Origin: Elysia crispata
Taxonomy: Eukaryota > Mollusca > Gastropoda > Plakobranchidae
DNA length: 64,000 bases
Direction: 5' to 3'
NCBI GenBank assembly: GCA_033675545.1
Contig: JAWDGP010006462.1
Span: 610,001 to 674,000 of the forward strand
The position numbers were made by a program, and so were the translations under genes. The number at the start of each line of letters is the position of its first letter. The first letter of the stretch is position 1. The notes below the pieces were generated by a model. That model worked only from the letters and a program-made list of their open reading frames with translations. It searched no databases and was not told the DNA's origin. Positions 54,846-64,000 of the stretch are shown one piece after another.

Positions 54846-56241
54846 CCTTCCTCGAGCTTCATTCATAAAGTCAGCTTTGCTTCAGTGATAATGCAAATCA
54901 AATCTAATCTTCTACCCTAACAGAATCAGATAACATCTTGATAAAGCAAAAATTTACTATCTTAAAGATATTGCTTCTATGCGCCACAGTATGCATGCGC
55001 ATTTCACACTTGGATGAAGTGTCTTAAAATCTATAAAGTAATGATTTTTGTATCAGAAGGATAAGAGTCAGTAAACCTCACATGAAACCTACGTAAAATA
55101 ATATCTTGACTTTCCAAAGGTATATTATTTCACAGAAATCGTGAAAACGTCATTTCTACTCATATCCTTATTTCCAAATTTGAAAAAAAATGACTTGGTT
55201 TCTTTGGTTTCTTTGCTACCTATCCTATTATAGCAGCGTAAAGAATGAAAGTAAGCTGTGCTTTCAGCCGCAAGAATATTAAGAAAACTGCTAAAGGTAA
55301 GTATCTAGTTAAAAGATTATCAAACAGAACTTTGTTGCTCGTATTATGGAGTTTTTAAAGATCATAAGTTTTCATGCTCAAGTAAACGACATGGTTCCAA
55401 ATTGCTACAAGGCTATGCATGTGAGTAAAATTAGGACAATCTCAGACTAACCAGATGTACTAATTAGTTGCCATGGAAGAAATCATTCTTGCATAAAATT
55501 ATAGACAGGATAGGCGTTATAAAGACCACGTTTGTGAGCGAAAACTTTAAGTGGAATGTTAAAAATAAAGAATAGAATGGAAAACTGCGTTGATTATTTT
55601 TGTTGCATGAATGACTTGGGGGAAAAGATACAACGATCTAACATTTCTAAAAGGCTTTATAACAACTTTCAGAGTTTCTGCATAGAGAAATGGTATTTCA
55701 TAGAATGATCAGACCATTGGGAAAAGAGAAACTCGAAAGATAACAATAATAAGATATACAAGCACTCCATACAACAAAAACAAATCAGTGTCTGAACTTT
55801 TTACGAGATATTTTTTCCTTCTCTCCCTAACAAATAATGGAAGAACAAAAAAAAACAAAAAACATTAGAGATGTTTCTATCATCCAGAAGGCTATAAAGT
55901 TAGAAGGGAAAAATAACCCAGTGTGTTACGAGAGCACAAAATTAATGATCAACTCGGTGCCAGATTGGTTACTTTTTTATTGAGATGGTTGTTTACTTGA
56001 CAGTCCCACCCAACTTGCACACTGTGACGCCGAATCTTAGCATTATTATTCCTAGCACTTGGCATTGAGAAGGAGAAGGAATCCTGAAGTCGTATCAAAA
56101 ACAAGTATCATGCTGATTCAAGCATTGTTTACAATGGGACAATAAATTCTTCCTCTGGTGCCAAGGTTTTTAATGATTTCCAGCGATATAATTGATTCAC
56201 CAACGAAACAGTATAGTCAATCATAAAAGACATATTCCTAC

Positions 56242-56490
56242 CCCTCCTCCTCCTCCTCCTCCTCTTCTTCTTCTTCTTCTTCTTCTTCTTCTTCTTCTTC
56301 TTCTTCTTCTTCTTCTTCTTCTTCTTCTTCTTTTTCTTCTTCTCCTTCTGCTTCTCGTGCTCCTTCTCCTTCTCTTTCTCTTTCTCCTTCTCTTTCTCTT
56401 TCTCCTTCTTCTTCTCCTCCTCCTCCTCCTCCTCCTCCTCCTCCCTTTCCTCCTCCTCCTCCTTCTTCATCATCTCTTCTTCTTTCTTTT
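56242..56490. repeat. (TCC)n/(TTC)n polypyrimidine tract in intron 1
   Basis: Alternating blocks of TCC, TTC and TTTC with few purine interruptions over ~250 bases. The Lys/Glu frames opposite are artefacts. Confidence 0.93.
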
Positions 56491-56742
56491 TGTTTTCTGG
56501 AATGCCGGTGGCAGTAGGGTTGAAGTGATCGCCCTGTATATCCTTCGAGGTGCCACTGGTAGATGAGTTTAGGTCCACGATGTTTCAGTACCACCTTGCC
56601 CGACTGGGGGCTTAAATTTAAATGCAAGAGCAAGCCTGAGAAAACTGTGTTTTGAACAGGCTATATAAGTAACAATAAAATGATAAACAAACACTTCTTC
56701 TACCTCCTATTGTATTTTTCTTTTTCTCTTCCTGTTTTGCAT

Positions 56743-56743
56743 C

Positions 56744-56813
<70 letters not shown>
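56743..56813. repeat. (CT)n-(TA)n compound microsatellite in intron 1
   Basis: CT to 56,793, followed directly by TA. Confidence 0.96.
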
Positions 56814-57355
56814 CTTACTATCTTACTCTCTCTTTCTATCTCCCTCTTTTCTTTTTTTTTTTTCCTTGTGAGAGGGGAGGGACTGGGTGTGGGAAAAGAG
56901 AAGAAGGAAAGGGAGTATCATTATGGCAATCAACCAAAGGATACACAGGTACTTCCTGATTTATCTAGTCTGATATTACAATTTTGGCAAAAGATATAAA
57001 AATGTAAAGACTTAATATGGCAAGTTTCTGTCATTTGTATGTTCATTGCAGTTATGTGTTTTTGGGGATTTCACATTATGTGTACGAACACAGCTATGAA
57101 AGGTATTATATCTTCATGGCATATTCTGTTTGGATTCTGGCAGCTTCTATCCAAACCATACCGCACATGATGCCGTTGTGGGCAGGTATTTAAAAAAAAA
57201 ATAAAACCAAAACGCGTTTGTGCTTGTGTGTATATATATATATTTATATAAAATAAGCATAAATTATGAGACGAAAAGAAGGAAAAAAGAAAAAAAGTAA
57301 GGAATTGAGGAATATGAGTTCAGATCTTTGTTTTTCTCGCGCGAAAGTTTATTTG

Positions 57356-57925
57356 CTATGCTGTACATTGTAGCGAAAGCGCTGCATGAAAATCGTTTGG
57401 ATATGGATCAACCTGGTACTCAAAACAAAGTTTATCGTCCATCACCGGCTTTAGCAACCGCTCTGATCATTGAGGCATCACTGATGACAGCTCAAGAGCT
57501 CTCCACAACTTGCCTCAGTTTGCCGTGAATTTCTGGAAGTCAACGATGCTCATGTCTATTTCCCCATGAGAGTTATCTTTCCATTTTTTTCTTCTGGTTG
57601 CCTGTCCATTGTCGTTATCGATTTGTTCCTATGGTGTTCATACCAACTCGGCATTTGCCCCCAGATGATGAGTGCCGATAGCATCCGTGATCAACTTGAC
57701 CACAGGCTCCTTCATTTGTGACCTACACATCGCATACAATGGCATGTAGAACCCTCTTCGGTTGTTATTGAAGCCAGATGTTTGAATTTTGTTTGCGTTA
57801 AAGGTTTCTCTTCTTTTACTATTGCTTCGAGATTTTTAAACAGTGTGATTTGTGGTTGTTGTATCCGCCGTCCACCGTCCACCGTCAGTATGGGATTTTC
57901 CGAGGTGTTAAATTTTTCTTTCTTT
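57356..57925 (-). pseudogene. Broken coding relic of unknown identity, inside intron 1
   Basis: The minus strand of this GC-richer patch reads as protein-like sequence in successive frames. The first frame (57,925-57,712) contains ILTVDGGRRIQQPQITLFKN and ends CHCMRC-VGHK-stop. The second runs about 57,775-57,638 (FNNNRRGFYMPLYAMCRSQM then VVKLITDAIG). The third (57,630-57,356) has two in-frame stops and segments such as DDKLCFEYQVDPYPNDF. A good minus-strand splice acceptor (ttatttctag) precedes the first frame. I do not recognise the family. Overlapping open frames with charged, non-repetitive composition suggest a decayed gene or transposon, but chance is possible. Confidence 0.3.
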
Positions 57926-59300
57926 CTAGAAATAAGTAAAAGAGGTGGCAGGTGATAGCAGAGATTCTTACTTCCCTCAGAGAAATTTCCTGAAACATCA
58001 AAACATCAGCAGAGTGTTTAAGGCAAGAAGAAATCAGGGCACAGGCATGCAAGGCATGCATGAAAAAACTTGTGACTCTTCCTTCAAAATTTTTATTCGG
58101 AGAAAGAGCGCACGAAAAAGCAGTTTAAACATAATAATCATCAAAACATGATTTATGATATATACAGCACTATTTCGATTTTTATAAAAGTAAGGCAAAC
58201 ATATAACATGTCTTAGCCAGGGCTGTGCTTTTAGCTATGAAAACAATATGACAAACCTCATATTATTCAGATAGATTAAATCATAAAAGTTTTACAGGAA
58301 TAAAAAGGAAAAAATGGCATAAAGAGTTGGAGTCGCTATGAAAATGCTGTAAGTAATAGATAGCCGTAGCAGATTTGAGCTCGTGGAATGCAGTCTTGCA
58401 GATGGGAAGAAGGTGCCAATGGGTAAACCGAGGATGAACTTTTTGATAAGGATCTATCTTTATACAGGAGCTAACCGACGTCTAGTTCGGCACCTATATA
58501 TCTTACAGACCATGTACCAGTGTAAAAAGAAAACTTAAGATGGGCGTGTTCTAATCAAGAAGGAAAGGCGTCAACGATCAGATAAAATTTGGGCCGACAC
58601 TCAAGAAAAACTTCCTGCGCATGAAACAGGTGGAGAATTTGCTGATATTGGCGAAGCATAGGATCATGTTTTTTGTTTGCATGCAAAAAGCTGATCATTA
58701 CATTTATATTGCAAAGGTAAATAAATCAGTTACGTATTTTCAAAAGTGCACAAGCACTTTTGGCGGAGCGCTACTTTTGTTCTGTTTTTGAAAGATGCGG
58801 CCTTTTTATTTGAGGTTGCTTTATCTTGAATTCAGAGAAAGAAAAAAAAAAGGAACATTTTTGAAAGTTGTGTAAAGTTAAAAAAAAGCAAAAACAAAGA
58901 AAAACATTGGTTGTTTTCAAAACATCATCTCCGTAACTTTCTCGAAGATTCATTTTCTTTTCCCTTTCTTATCGGCTTTATTACTAAGTCTAAATGTAAT
59001 ATTTGTTGGCAGTGGCTGCTTTTACACTTGAAACAAGAAAAAATTATGTGCTATAATGGCTCCGATGTGAAAATATTTATCGTTCTACCTGTGGGAACGC
59101 CATTTATTGTTTGCGTGTGTTTGCACTTTTGGACAGAGAATCCCAAAATCATATTACTGAAATGAGAGAGCAAAAGCGAGAGCATTAGTCAAAATTGAAA
59201 TAATCCCCAGTAGCAAAACATTCTGAGAGCGAGAAAATGAGAAATAAAGCGGTCGATAGAGAATGACGCAGGTGGGGGTGAGTAAAAAATAGAAAGTTTT

Positions 59301-59304
<4 letters not shown>

Positions 59305-59373
<69 letters not shown>
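59305..59373. repeat. (GA)n microsatellite in intron 1
   Basis: 69 bases of GA, then a G-run and GA-rich sequence to about 59,520. Confidence 0.97.
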
Positions 59374-59378
<5 letters not shown>

Positions 59379-60072
59379 GGGGGGGGGGAGTAGAGGAGAA
59401 GGAAAGAGATCATAGAGGAAGGATTGAGAAGAGAGGAAAAGTGAGAGGGAGAGTGAAAGAGCAATTGTGAGAGTGGAATAGATAGGGAGAATGTGAGAGA
59501 AAGATAATAGAGGCTGGATATTATATGGGAAGATAGATAATTATGTAGTGTCCTGATCTTCTGAAACGCTTTAGAGAAGGTACTGTATTCCCACAAAAAG
59601 CGCCTAATGCATTGTGGTGCACCGCCTTGCGGGAATACATAGCCACCCAGTATTTTAATCTACATGATAAACAGTGTCTGTAAAAGATCTATAATAGCTT
59701 TGATTTTTTCAAAACCAACTTGAGAGACGCTTTTAAATACTGCGCTAGAAATGAGGGTAAAGGAGTGGGTGAGCGCTGGATTGGCAGACTCGAGAGCAGA
59801 TTCATAAACATTTCTAGGCAGCTTACCTTTTCCGAGCCCTATAATAAGATATCAGAGAAAAAAGGGAAGCACATATCTGGTTGGGGTCTGTGGCATTGCA
59901 ATCTGTCAAATTTGTGAATTTCTTATGACTTCCTTTAAGCATTAGTTTTTTGGTTGCCCAATATTTTTAGATAAACACGGTAATATTTGAAGGAAAGGGC
60001 TCCATCTTAACAGAAGCGAGTTGCTCGTGTAAGAGTAAAATTGAATTGACAACAGCGAAATTTGGCGAGCCT

Positions 60073-60222
60073 TTACCTGCAACTGTTTGTTATGCTGACT
60101 TTTTTCTTCTTTTCACATGATGAGTTAAGTATTTTTAAGAAACGTATTACCTGCAACTGTTTGTTATGCTGACTTTTTTTTTTCTTTTCACATGATGAGT
60201 TAAGTATTTTTAAGAAACGTAT
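60073..60222. repeat. 74-bp tandem duplication, two near-identical copies
   Basis: TTACCTGCAACTGTTTGTTA and its continuation to AAGAAACGTA occur at 60,073 and 60,147. The second copy differs mainly by a slightly longer T run. It lies within intron 1 of the EMI gene. Confidence 0.93.
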
Positions 60223-60788
60223 TAATAATATCTAAAAGTGCTGCTCACAAGGACATTAAAAAATTATTATCTGATTCGTCATAATTATGTCAATGTACTT
60301 GTCTAAAAGCTAGTGAATAAAAAAAAGATCGAGAGTATAAAGATAACGTTACCATATCACATGCTGCGTAGAAAAGATAGAGAACTTTGACTTTTAGAAA
60401 AAAAAAAAAAGTACGATATTCGCGTCTTCACGCTTAATTTTAAGAAATTACATAAAATGTGTTCGATTTTCTGTTATTAAAAAGCAAGCGTATCTTCGTG
60501 AAACAACAAAGAGTGTCAAATATCAGGGTTTGTTAGGATCTCATTTCTTTAATGTTTCTTTAAAAAATAGTTAAATAAAAACAACAAAAATTTTCATTGG
60601 AACAAAAAAATGCTAGAAAAAAATAAAATAACCACTTCCTCATTCCTATAGGCTAATGTGCTCAGTTTCTTCACTCAAAAACAACATTTACGATTAACTA
60701 AACGAATTATGTTGCTTTTGGTAACTCTAACTACACTATTATCTATCCAAAGCCTGGACTCCTAATCATAGCCTTTTGTTTGCCCTCC

Positions 60789-60809
60789 TTCCCCCCCCCC
60801 CCTCTTTCG

Positions 60810-60845
<36 letters not shown>

Positions 60846-60850
60846 ATTTA
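60789..60850. repeat. C-run, (CT)n and (CTAT)n in intron 1
   Basis: About 13 C, then CT, then CTAT units. Confidence 0.93.
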
Positions 60851-61634
60851 TCGCTCTTTTATTGTCACTCTAAAAAAACACCTCTCCTTCATTTTCTGTC
60901 TCTTTCTCCACGTATAAGCTTCCTAATTGACCTTTTCTAGAATTTGGCGTTTACTCTTACCCACCAAACAAAGACAAATTCCTCACAATGCTCAGGTGTG
61001 ACTCCAAAATATTTTAGACGAGAATTACATGTAGATGCTCGTTATGCAATTTATGAACTATCTGCTGACATTTGTTGTGGCGTGTAATTGCTGAATCACT
61101 TGCGATTTTCATGATAAAATTAATAAATTGAAACACTTCTTAAGGCACTTCCCTGAGAAGTTTTTTTCTTTTTTTTTTTTAAATTATTATAGATTTGCGT
61201 TAAATAAAAAAGAAGGGAAAAAAATAATGAGCAAAAACCAAAACCACAAAAAGAAAAAAAAACAAAAACAAACAACAAATACATATTTTTTTTCGAAACG
61301 TTTTAGTCTATTTTTATTGGATAAATATCAATTATGCTTTAATATTATTACAGTTTTACTCAAATCATATGAACGAGAACATTCCCCAGCCATTGCTACC
61401 AGTCTGTAGATTCCACTGTAACATTAATCGCTTGAAAAACCACATTAAAGGGTTACAGCAAATTTATGATCAAAGTTAGTGAGATTTAAAAAGTTTGCAG
61501 CTTTTCGGAAAACAAATGGGTCAAACCGCTCGACAAATAAGGATTTTGAAGCAAGAAAAAATATAGATATCCAGAACGGCTTTTAAAAGGAGTTTCAAAG
61601 CTCACTGCTCAAAGTTTTCTTTAGGGATTTGTCA

Positions 61635-61636
<2 letters not shown>

Positions 61637-61721
<85 letters not shown>
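61637..61721. repeat. (CT)n microsatellite in intron 1
   Basis: 85 bases of CT with one TT interruption. Confidence 0.97.
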
Positions 61722-61723
<2 letters not shown>

Positions 61724-63248
61724 TTTCCTTTCTTGGTTTTCTTTCCTTGTTTATAAACACATCCAAAGGAAGCGTCTAGATATAAAGGAAACACGTCACC
61801 TAGTTAGGCCTTCTCCTTGCATCTGATTCAATCTAATAGCGCCACAGCAGCACCACAATGGCTTCCTGTATCTTCCTGGTAAGGGAAAAATTTGATATCT
61901 CATGCTAAAAAAGGCATACCCACGAAGATTACATTTATCGCCAACTGCAATGAGCAAACGGGTCGGCAAGTGTGATTGTTAAAGTACAAGGGGGCAATGA
62001 TCGGAACTGTTTATGTGTTAGGTAAATGGCATTCGTTTCATCTGAACATGCAACTCCTGCCAAATTACCTGAACCTTCTCTTCGCTTCGTCGTGCGAGGT
62101 TCCAATCTGCCATGGTTTGGCTGATTAGCGGTTCGTGAGCCGTCGATTTCATTCACTAGAAGAGAAAATCATGTTTTTGTGTCTATAACTTTATTTGATG
62201 TCTGGCTATCCATCAAATGGAGTATGAGATATACGATTTCATTTTTCGAATCATTAAAAACCTCATTATAATTTTTTCAGCTAAAAATAAAGCTTTGGGG
62301 ATGATTTTTCTTAACCGCACAACAATGTAACGTTAGGGCAATCTCTTTGATCAGAGTCGGATTCTTATTGTCTTCACCTTGAATGAACTGGTACAAAATA
62401 TAAAAACACCTTTTATTAAAGACTTGTAACTGCACCAAATAATGTTAATTAAGGAAAACCAAAATGAACCCCTAATCCGCAAGCTAAATATATTCTCGTA
62501 AACGAACTGCTCAGAAACACGTTGAGATGAGGGATCCTGTCAAAGAACCTAGCATAGAATAACGCTCATTGCCTATTGTCGTTTCTTTTCATTGGAACAA
62601 CGATGCCAATCAGGCACTTTTGTTTCCAATACTTCACTTGCCTTTTTTTCTTGTTTTCTCCATTTTTAGTTTTTCTTTATCGATAAACATGCTCTTGTGA
62701 AAGAAAACTCTGCGCTGACGTTTATATTGTGAAAAGCTATTTTTTTTTAAATAATATTCATTGCGCAGACTATTATTCAGTTTAACTCTAAGACTAATGA
62801 AATACACAGATCTTTTAAGATCCTGGAGGCTAACGTTTTGCACAAATGTCATATTATTGTGCTCATCCCTGGTTTGTTTGACATTCCTGAATCTGATGCG
62901 AGATACTTATTTCGAAGAATATCGTGTACAGACGGTGGTAAATTTGTTTGTTTGTTTGACAAGCCCCCGCCAGAATGAGCGGAAGAAAAGATTCCGGGTC
63001 CTCCACCAGGGTTGTAAAAATCCAACTCACAAATAACGCTCATATCAGGGCGGACATTTCAATCCCACATCCAGCAAACCTCCAGAGTGAAGTGATAAAC
63101 TAAAAAAAAATAAAATACCTGGCCAAAGAGATATCGTCATTTTAATAAACTGTCACCTTCTGATTTCGTAATACATGAACTTTTTTTTCACGAACACCGA
63201 TTCTATGTACACTGTGTTTTTTTTTGCTTTTGTTTTACCCAAACGCAG

Positions 63249-63347
63249 GCCGAACATGTGTAAGGTACAACATGTCGTCGGTAGCAAAGAGAAGTTCTAC
63301 ACGTACTGTGTGGCGAAGCATATCAAGTATATCTGTGAGAGACCGAC
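63249..63347 (+). CDS. TGFBI-like: TGFBI/periostin-like EMI-FAS1 protein, exon encoding first part of EMI domain
   Basis: This 99-base exon encodes residues 49-80 and two bases of codon 81. It carries the N-terminal half of an EMI domain, a cysteine-rich module of secreted matrix proteins that mediates protein-protein contacts. Visible features are the PNMCKVQHVVGSKEKFYTYC start, with cysteines at 52, 68 and 77. The aromatic residues before the second cysteine and the KYICE context of the third are family hallmarks. In periostin and TGFBI the EMI domain follows the signal peptide and precedes four FAS1 domains. The acceptor is strong (a T-rich tract, then acccaaacgcag ending 63,248) and the donor is GAC|GTAAGT. 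The upstream phase (2) and downstream phase (2) both keep the frame open. The best alternative is another EMI protein (EMILIN, multimerin or MEGF type), but the cysteine spacing and the G-P-N-x-C start favour the TGFBI/periostin branch. Confidence 0.85.
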
Positions 63348-63360
63348 GTAAGTTTCTATA

Positions 63361-63605
63361 ACTCACTCTCTCTCTTTCTCTCTGTCTCTCTGTCTCTCAC
63401 TCTTTGTCTCTCTCTCTTTGTCTCTCTCTCTTTCTCTCTGTCTCTCTCTTTCTCTCTCTCTCTATTTCTCTCTGTCTGTCTCTCTCTCTCCCTCTCTCTC
63501 TTTCTCACTGTCTCTCTCTCTTTCTCTCTCTGTCTCTGTCTCTCTTTGTCTCTCTCTCTCTCACTTTCTCTCACTCTCTCTCTCACTCTCTCTATCTCTC
63601 TCTCC
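63361..63605. repeat. Imperfect (CT)n pyrimidine tract in intron 2
   Basis: CT with frequent TTTC, TGTC and CAC units over 245 bases. Confidence 0.95.
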
Positions 63606-63767
63606 CATATCCTTGCCGTTGTATCTCCGGTTATTGAACTTCAGGCTGACTGTTTCTGTGGCTTTTCACCTATAGGCGGAGCCGATGTTACTTGGTGTTC
63701 TTGTCATTTTATGGCTTCTCTGGTTTCAGTGGAGATTATGATGATGTGATACAAAAATAATACTTTA

Positions 63768-63854
<87 letters not shown>
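63768..63854. repeat. (AAT)n microsatellite in intron 2
   Basis: About 29 perfect AAT units, ending 46 bases before exon 3. Confidence 0.97.
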
Positions 63855-63855
<1 letters not shown>

Positions 63856-63900
63856 TAAAAAAATTCAATTATTTTTTTTGTTATACCCTACCCACTCCAG

Positions 63901-63965
63901 GTATGTGCGCTGGGAATGTTGCTCAGGGTTCGCAAAAAAGGGCAATGAGGCAGGCTGCACGAATG
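63901..63965 (+). CDS. TGFBI-like: TGFBI/periostin-like EMI-FAS1 protein, exon encoding end of EMI domain (gene continues past window)
   Basis: This 65-base exon completes codon 81 (Thr) and encodes residues 82-102 plus one base. The sequence YVRWECCSGF followed by a Lys/Gly-rich stretch and GC is the classic EMI C-terminal signature (aromatic-x-CC-x-G-aromatic, then Gly-Cys). Cysteines fall at 87, 88 and 100. Over the whole domain the spacing is 16, 9, 10, 1 and 12 residues, which is the spacing I recall for human periostin (Cys44, 60, 69, 79, 80, 92). The acceptor (cccactccag) and donor (ATG|GTGAGT) are good. The exon ends in phase 1, so the FAS1 domains expected for this family should be encoded beyond base 64,000. 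No FAS1 motif is visible inside the window. Confidence 0.83.
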
Positions 63966-64000
63966 GTGAGTTCTTCAGGTCTAAGCATACTAGCTATAAT

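Larger units (their letters stand above)
53764..63248 (+). other. Intron 1 between signal-peptide exon and EMI exon
   Basis: The intron runs from GTGAGT to a strong polypyrimidine/cag acceptor and is 9,485 bases long. It holds CT arrays (54,778, 56,743, 60,809, 61,637), a GA array (59,305), a TCC/TTC tract (56,242), a broken minus-strand coding relic (57,356-57,925) and a 74-bp tandem duplication (60,073). The remainder shows no coding sequence I can support. Confidence 0.65.
63348..63900 (+). other. Intron 2 of the EMI gene, largely simple repeat
   Basis: This 553-base intron separates the two EMI exons. Bases 63,361-63,605 form an imperfect pyrimidine (CT/CTTT/TGTC) tract starting 14 bases after the exon, and 63,768-63,854 are a perfect (AAT)n array just before the acceptor. 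More than half of the intron is therefore microsatellite. Confidence 0.75.

Noticed and set aside
56129..56633. Long Lys/Glu-rich and Gly/Glu-rich ORFs.
   Set aside because: They are translations of the TCC/TTC tract on the opposite strand.
61781..61878. TATAAAGG followed by a leader and ATGGCTTCCTGTATCTTCCTG with a GTAAGG donor: possible alternative first exon of the EMI gene.
   Set aside because: It ends in phase 0, while the next exon (63,249) needs phase 2. Joined directly, it would hit a stop (TAA) within five codons. It may be chance or belong to another transcript.

Overview
This is eukaryotic, intron-containing, AT-rich genomic DNA from an animal. There are no bacterial-style gene clusters, no rRNA gene and no convincing tRNA gene. 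About twenty long (GA)n/(CT)n arrays, AT-rich non-coding DNA, a Mutator-type transposon carrying a FLYWCH zinc finger, and a gene of the periostin/TGFBI family together suggest a marine invertebrate. A lophotrochozoan such as a mollusc fits, but the taxon is an inference. Most long open frames are artefacts of simple repeats, for example poly-Ser-Leu or poly-Arg-Glu from (GA)n.

The one gene I can read with confidence lies at the right end on the + strand. A signal-peptide exon (coding 53,621-53,763) is followed by a 9.5-kb intron and two short exons (63,249-63,347 and 63,901-63,965). All have consensus GT/AG junctions and keep one reading frame. Together they encode an EMI domain whose six cysteines have the spacing I recall for human periostin. 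The predicted protein is a secreted, matricellular EMI-FAS1 protein, and its FAS1 repeats should lie beyond the right edge. A TATA box, CCAAT box and short non-coding exon with a perfect splice donor at 31,490-31,604 form a second landmark. They may be the distal promoter of the same gene, which would imply a 22-kb first intron, or belong to something else.

Layout. 1-13.8 kb: non-coding DNA with GA, CT and AAT arrays and short tandem duplications. 13.8-20.8 kb: four diverged copies of a ~1.9-kb tandem unit, each containing a 38-bp minisatellite that is expanded in the last copy. 23.0-24.1 kb: a ~1.05-kb Mutator-like element with 8-bp target duplication, inverted ends with repeated sub-terminal motifs, and a FLYWCH-only ORF. 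24-31 kb: non-coding DNA with TA, CT and CTAT arrays and a broken coding relic at 26.5 kb. 31.5 kb: promoter. 32-53 kb: non-coding DNA with CT/GA arrays, a 3 x ~110-bp repeat at 40.2 kb, a LINE-type relic at 45.4 kb and a 10 x 37-bp minisatellite at 49.1 kb. 53.5-64 kb: the EMI/FAS1 gene, whose first intron carries further microsatellites, a broken coding relic at 57.4-57.9 kb and a 74-bp duplication at 60.1 kb.

I found no clearly undescribed biological system. The observations most worth following are the EMI gene and its candidate distal promoter, the FLYWCH-only Mutator-like element, and the nested macrosatellite/minisatellite array.
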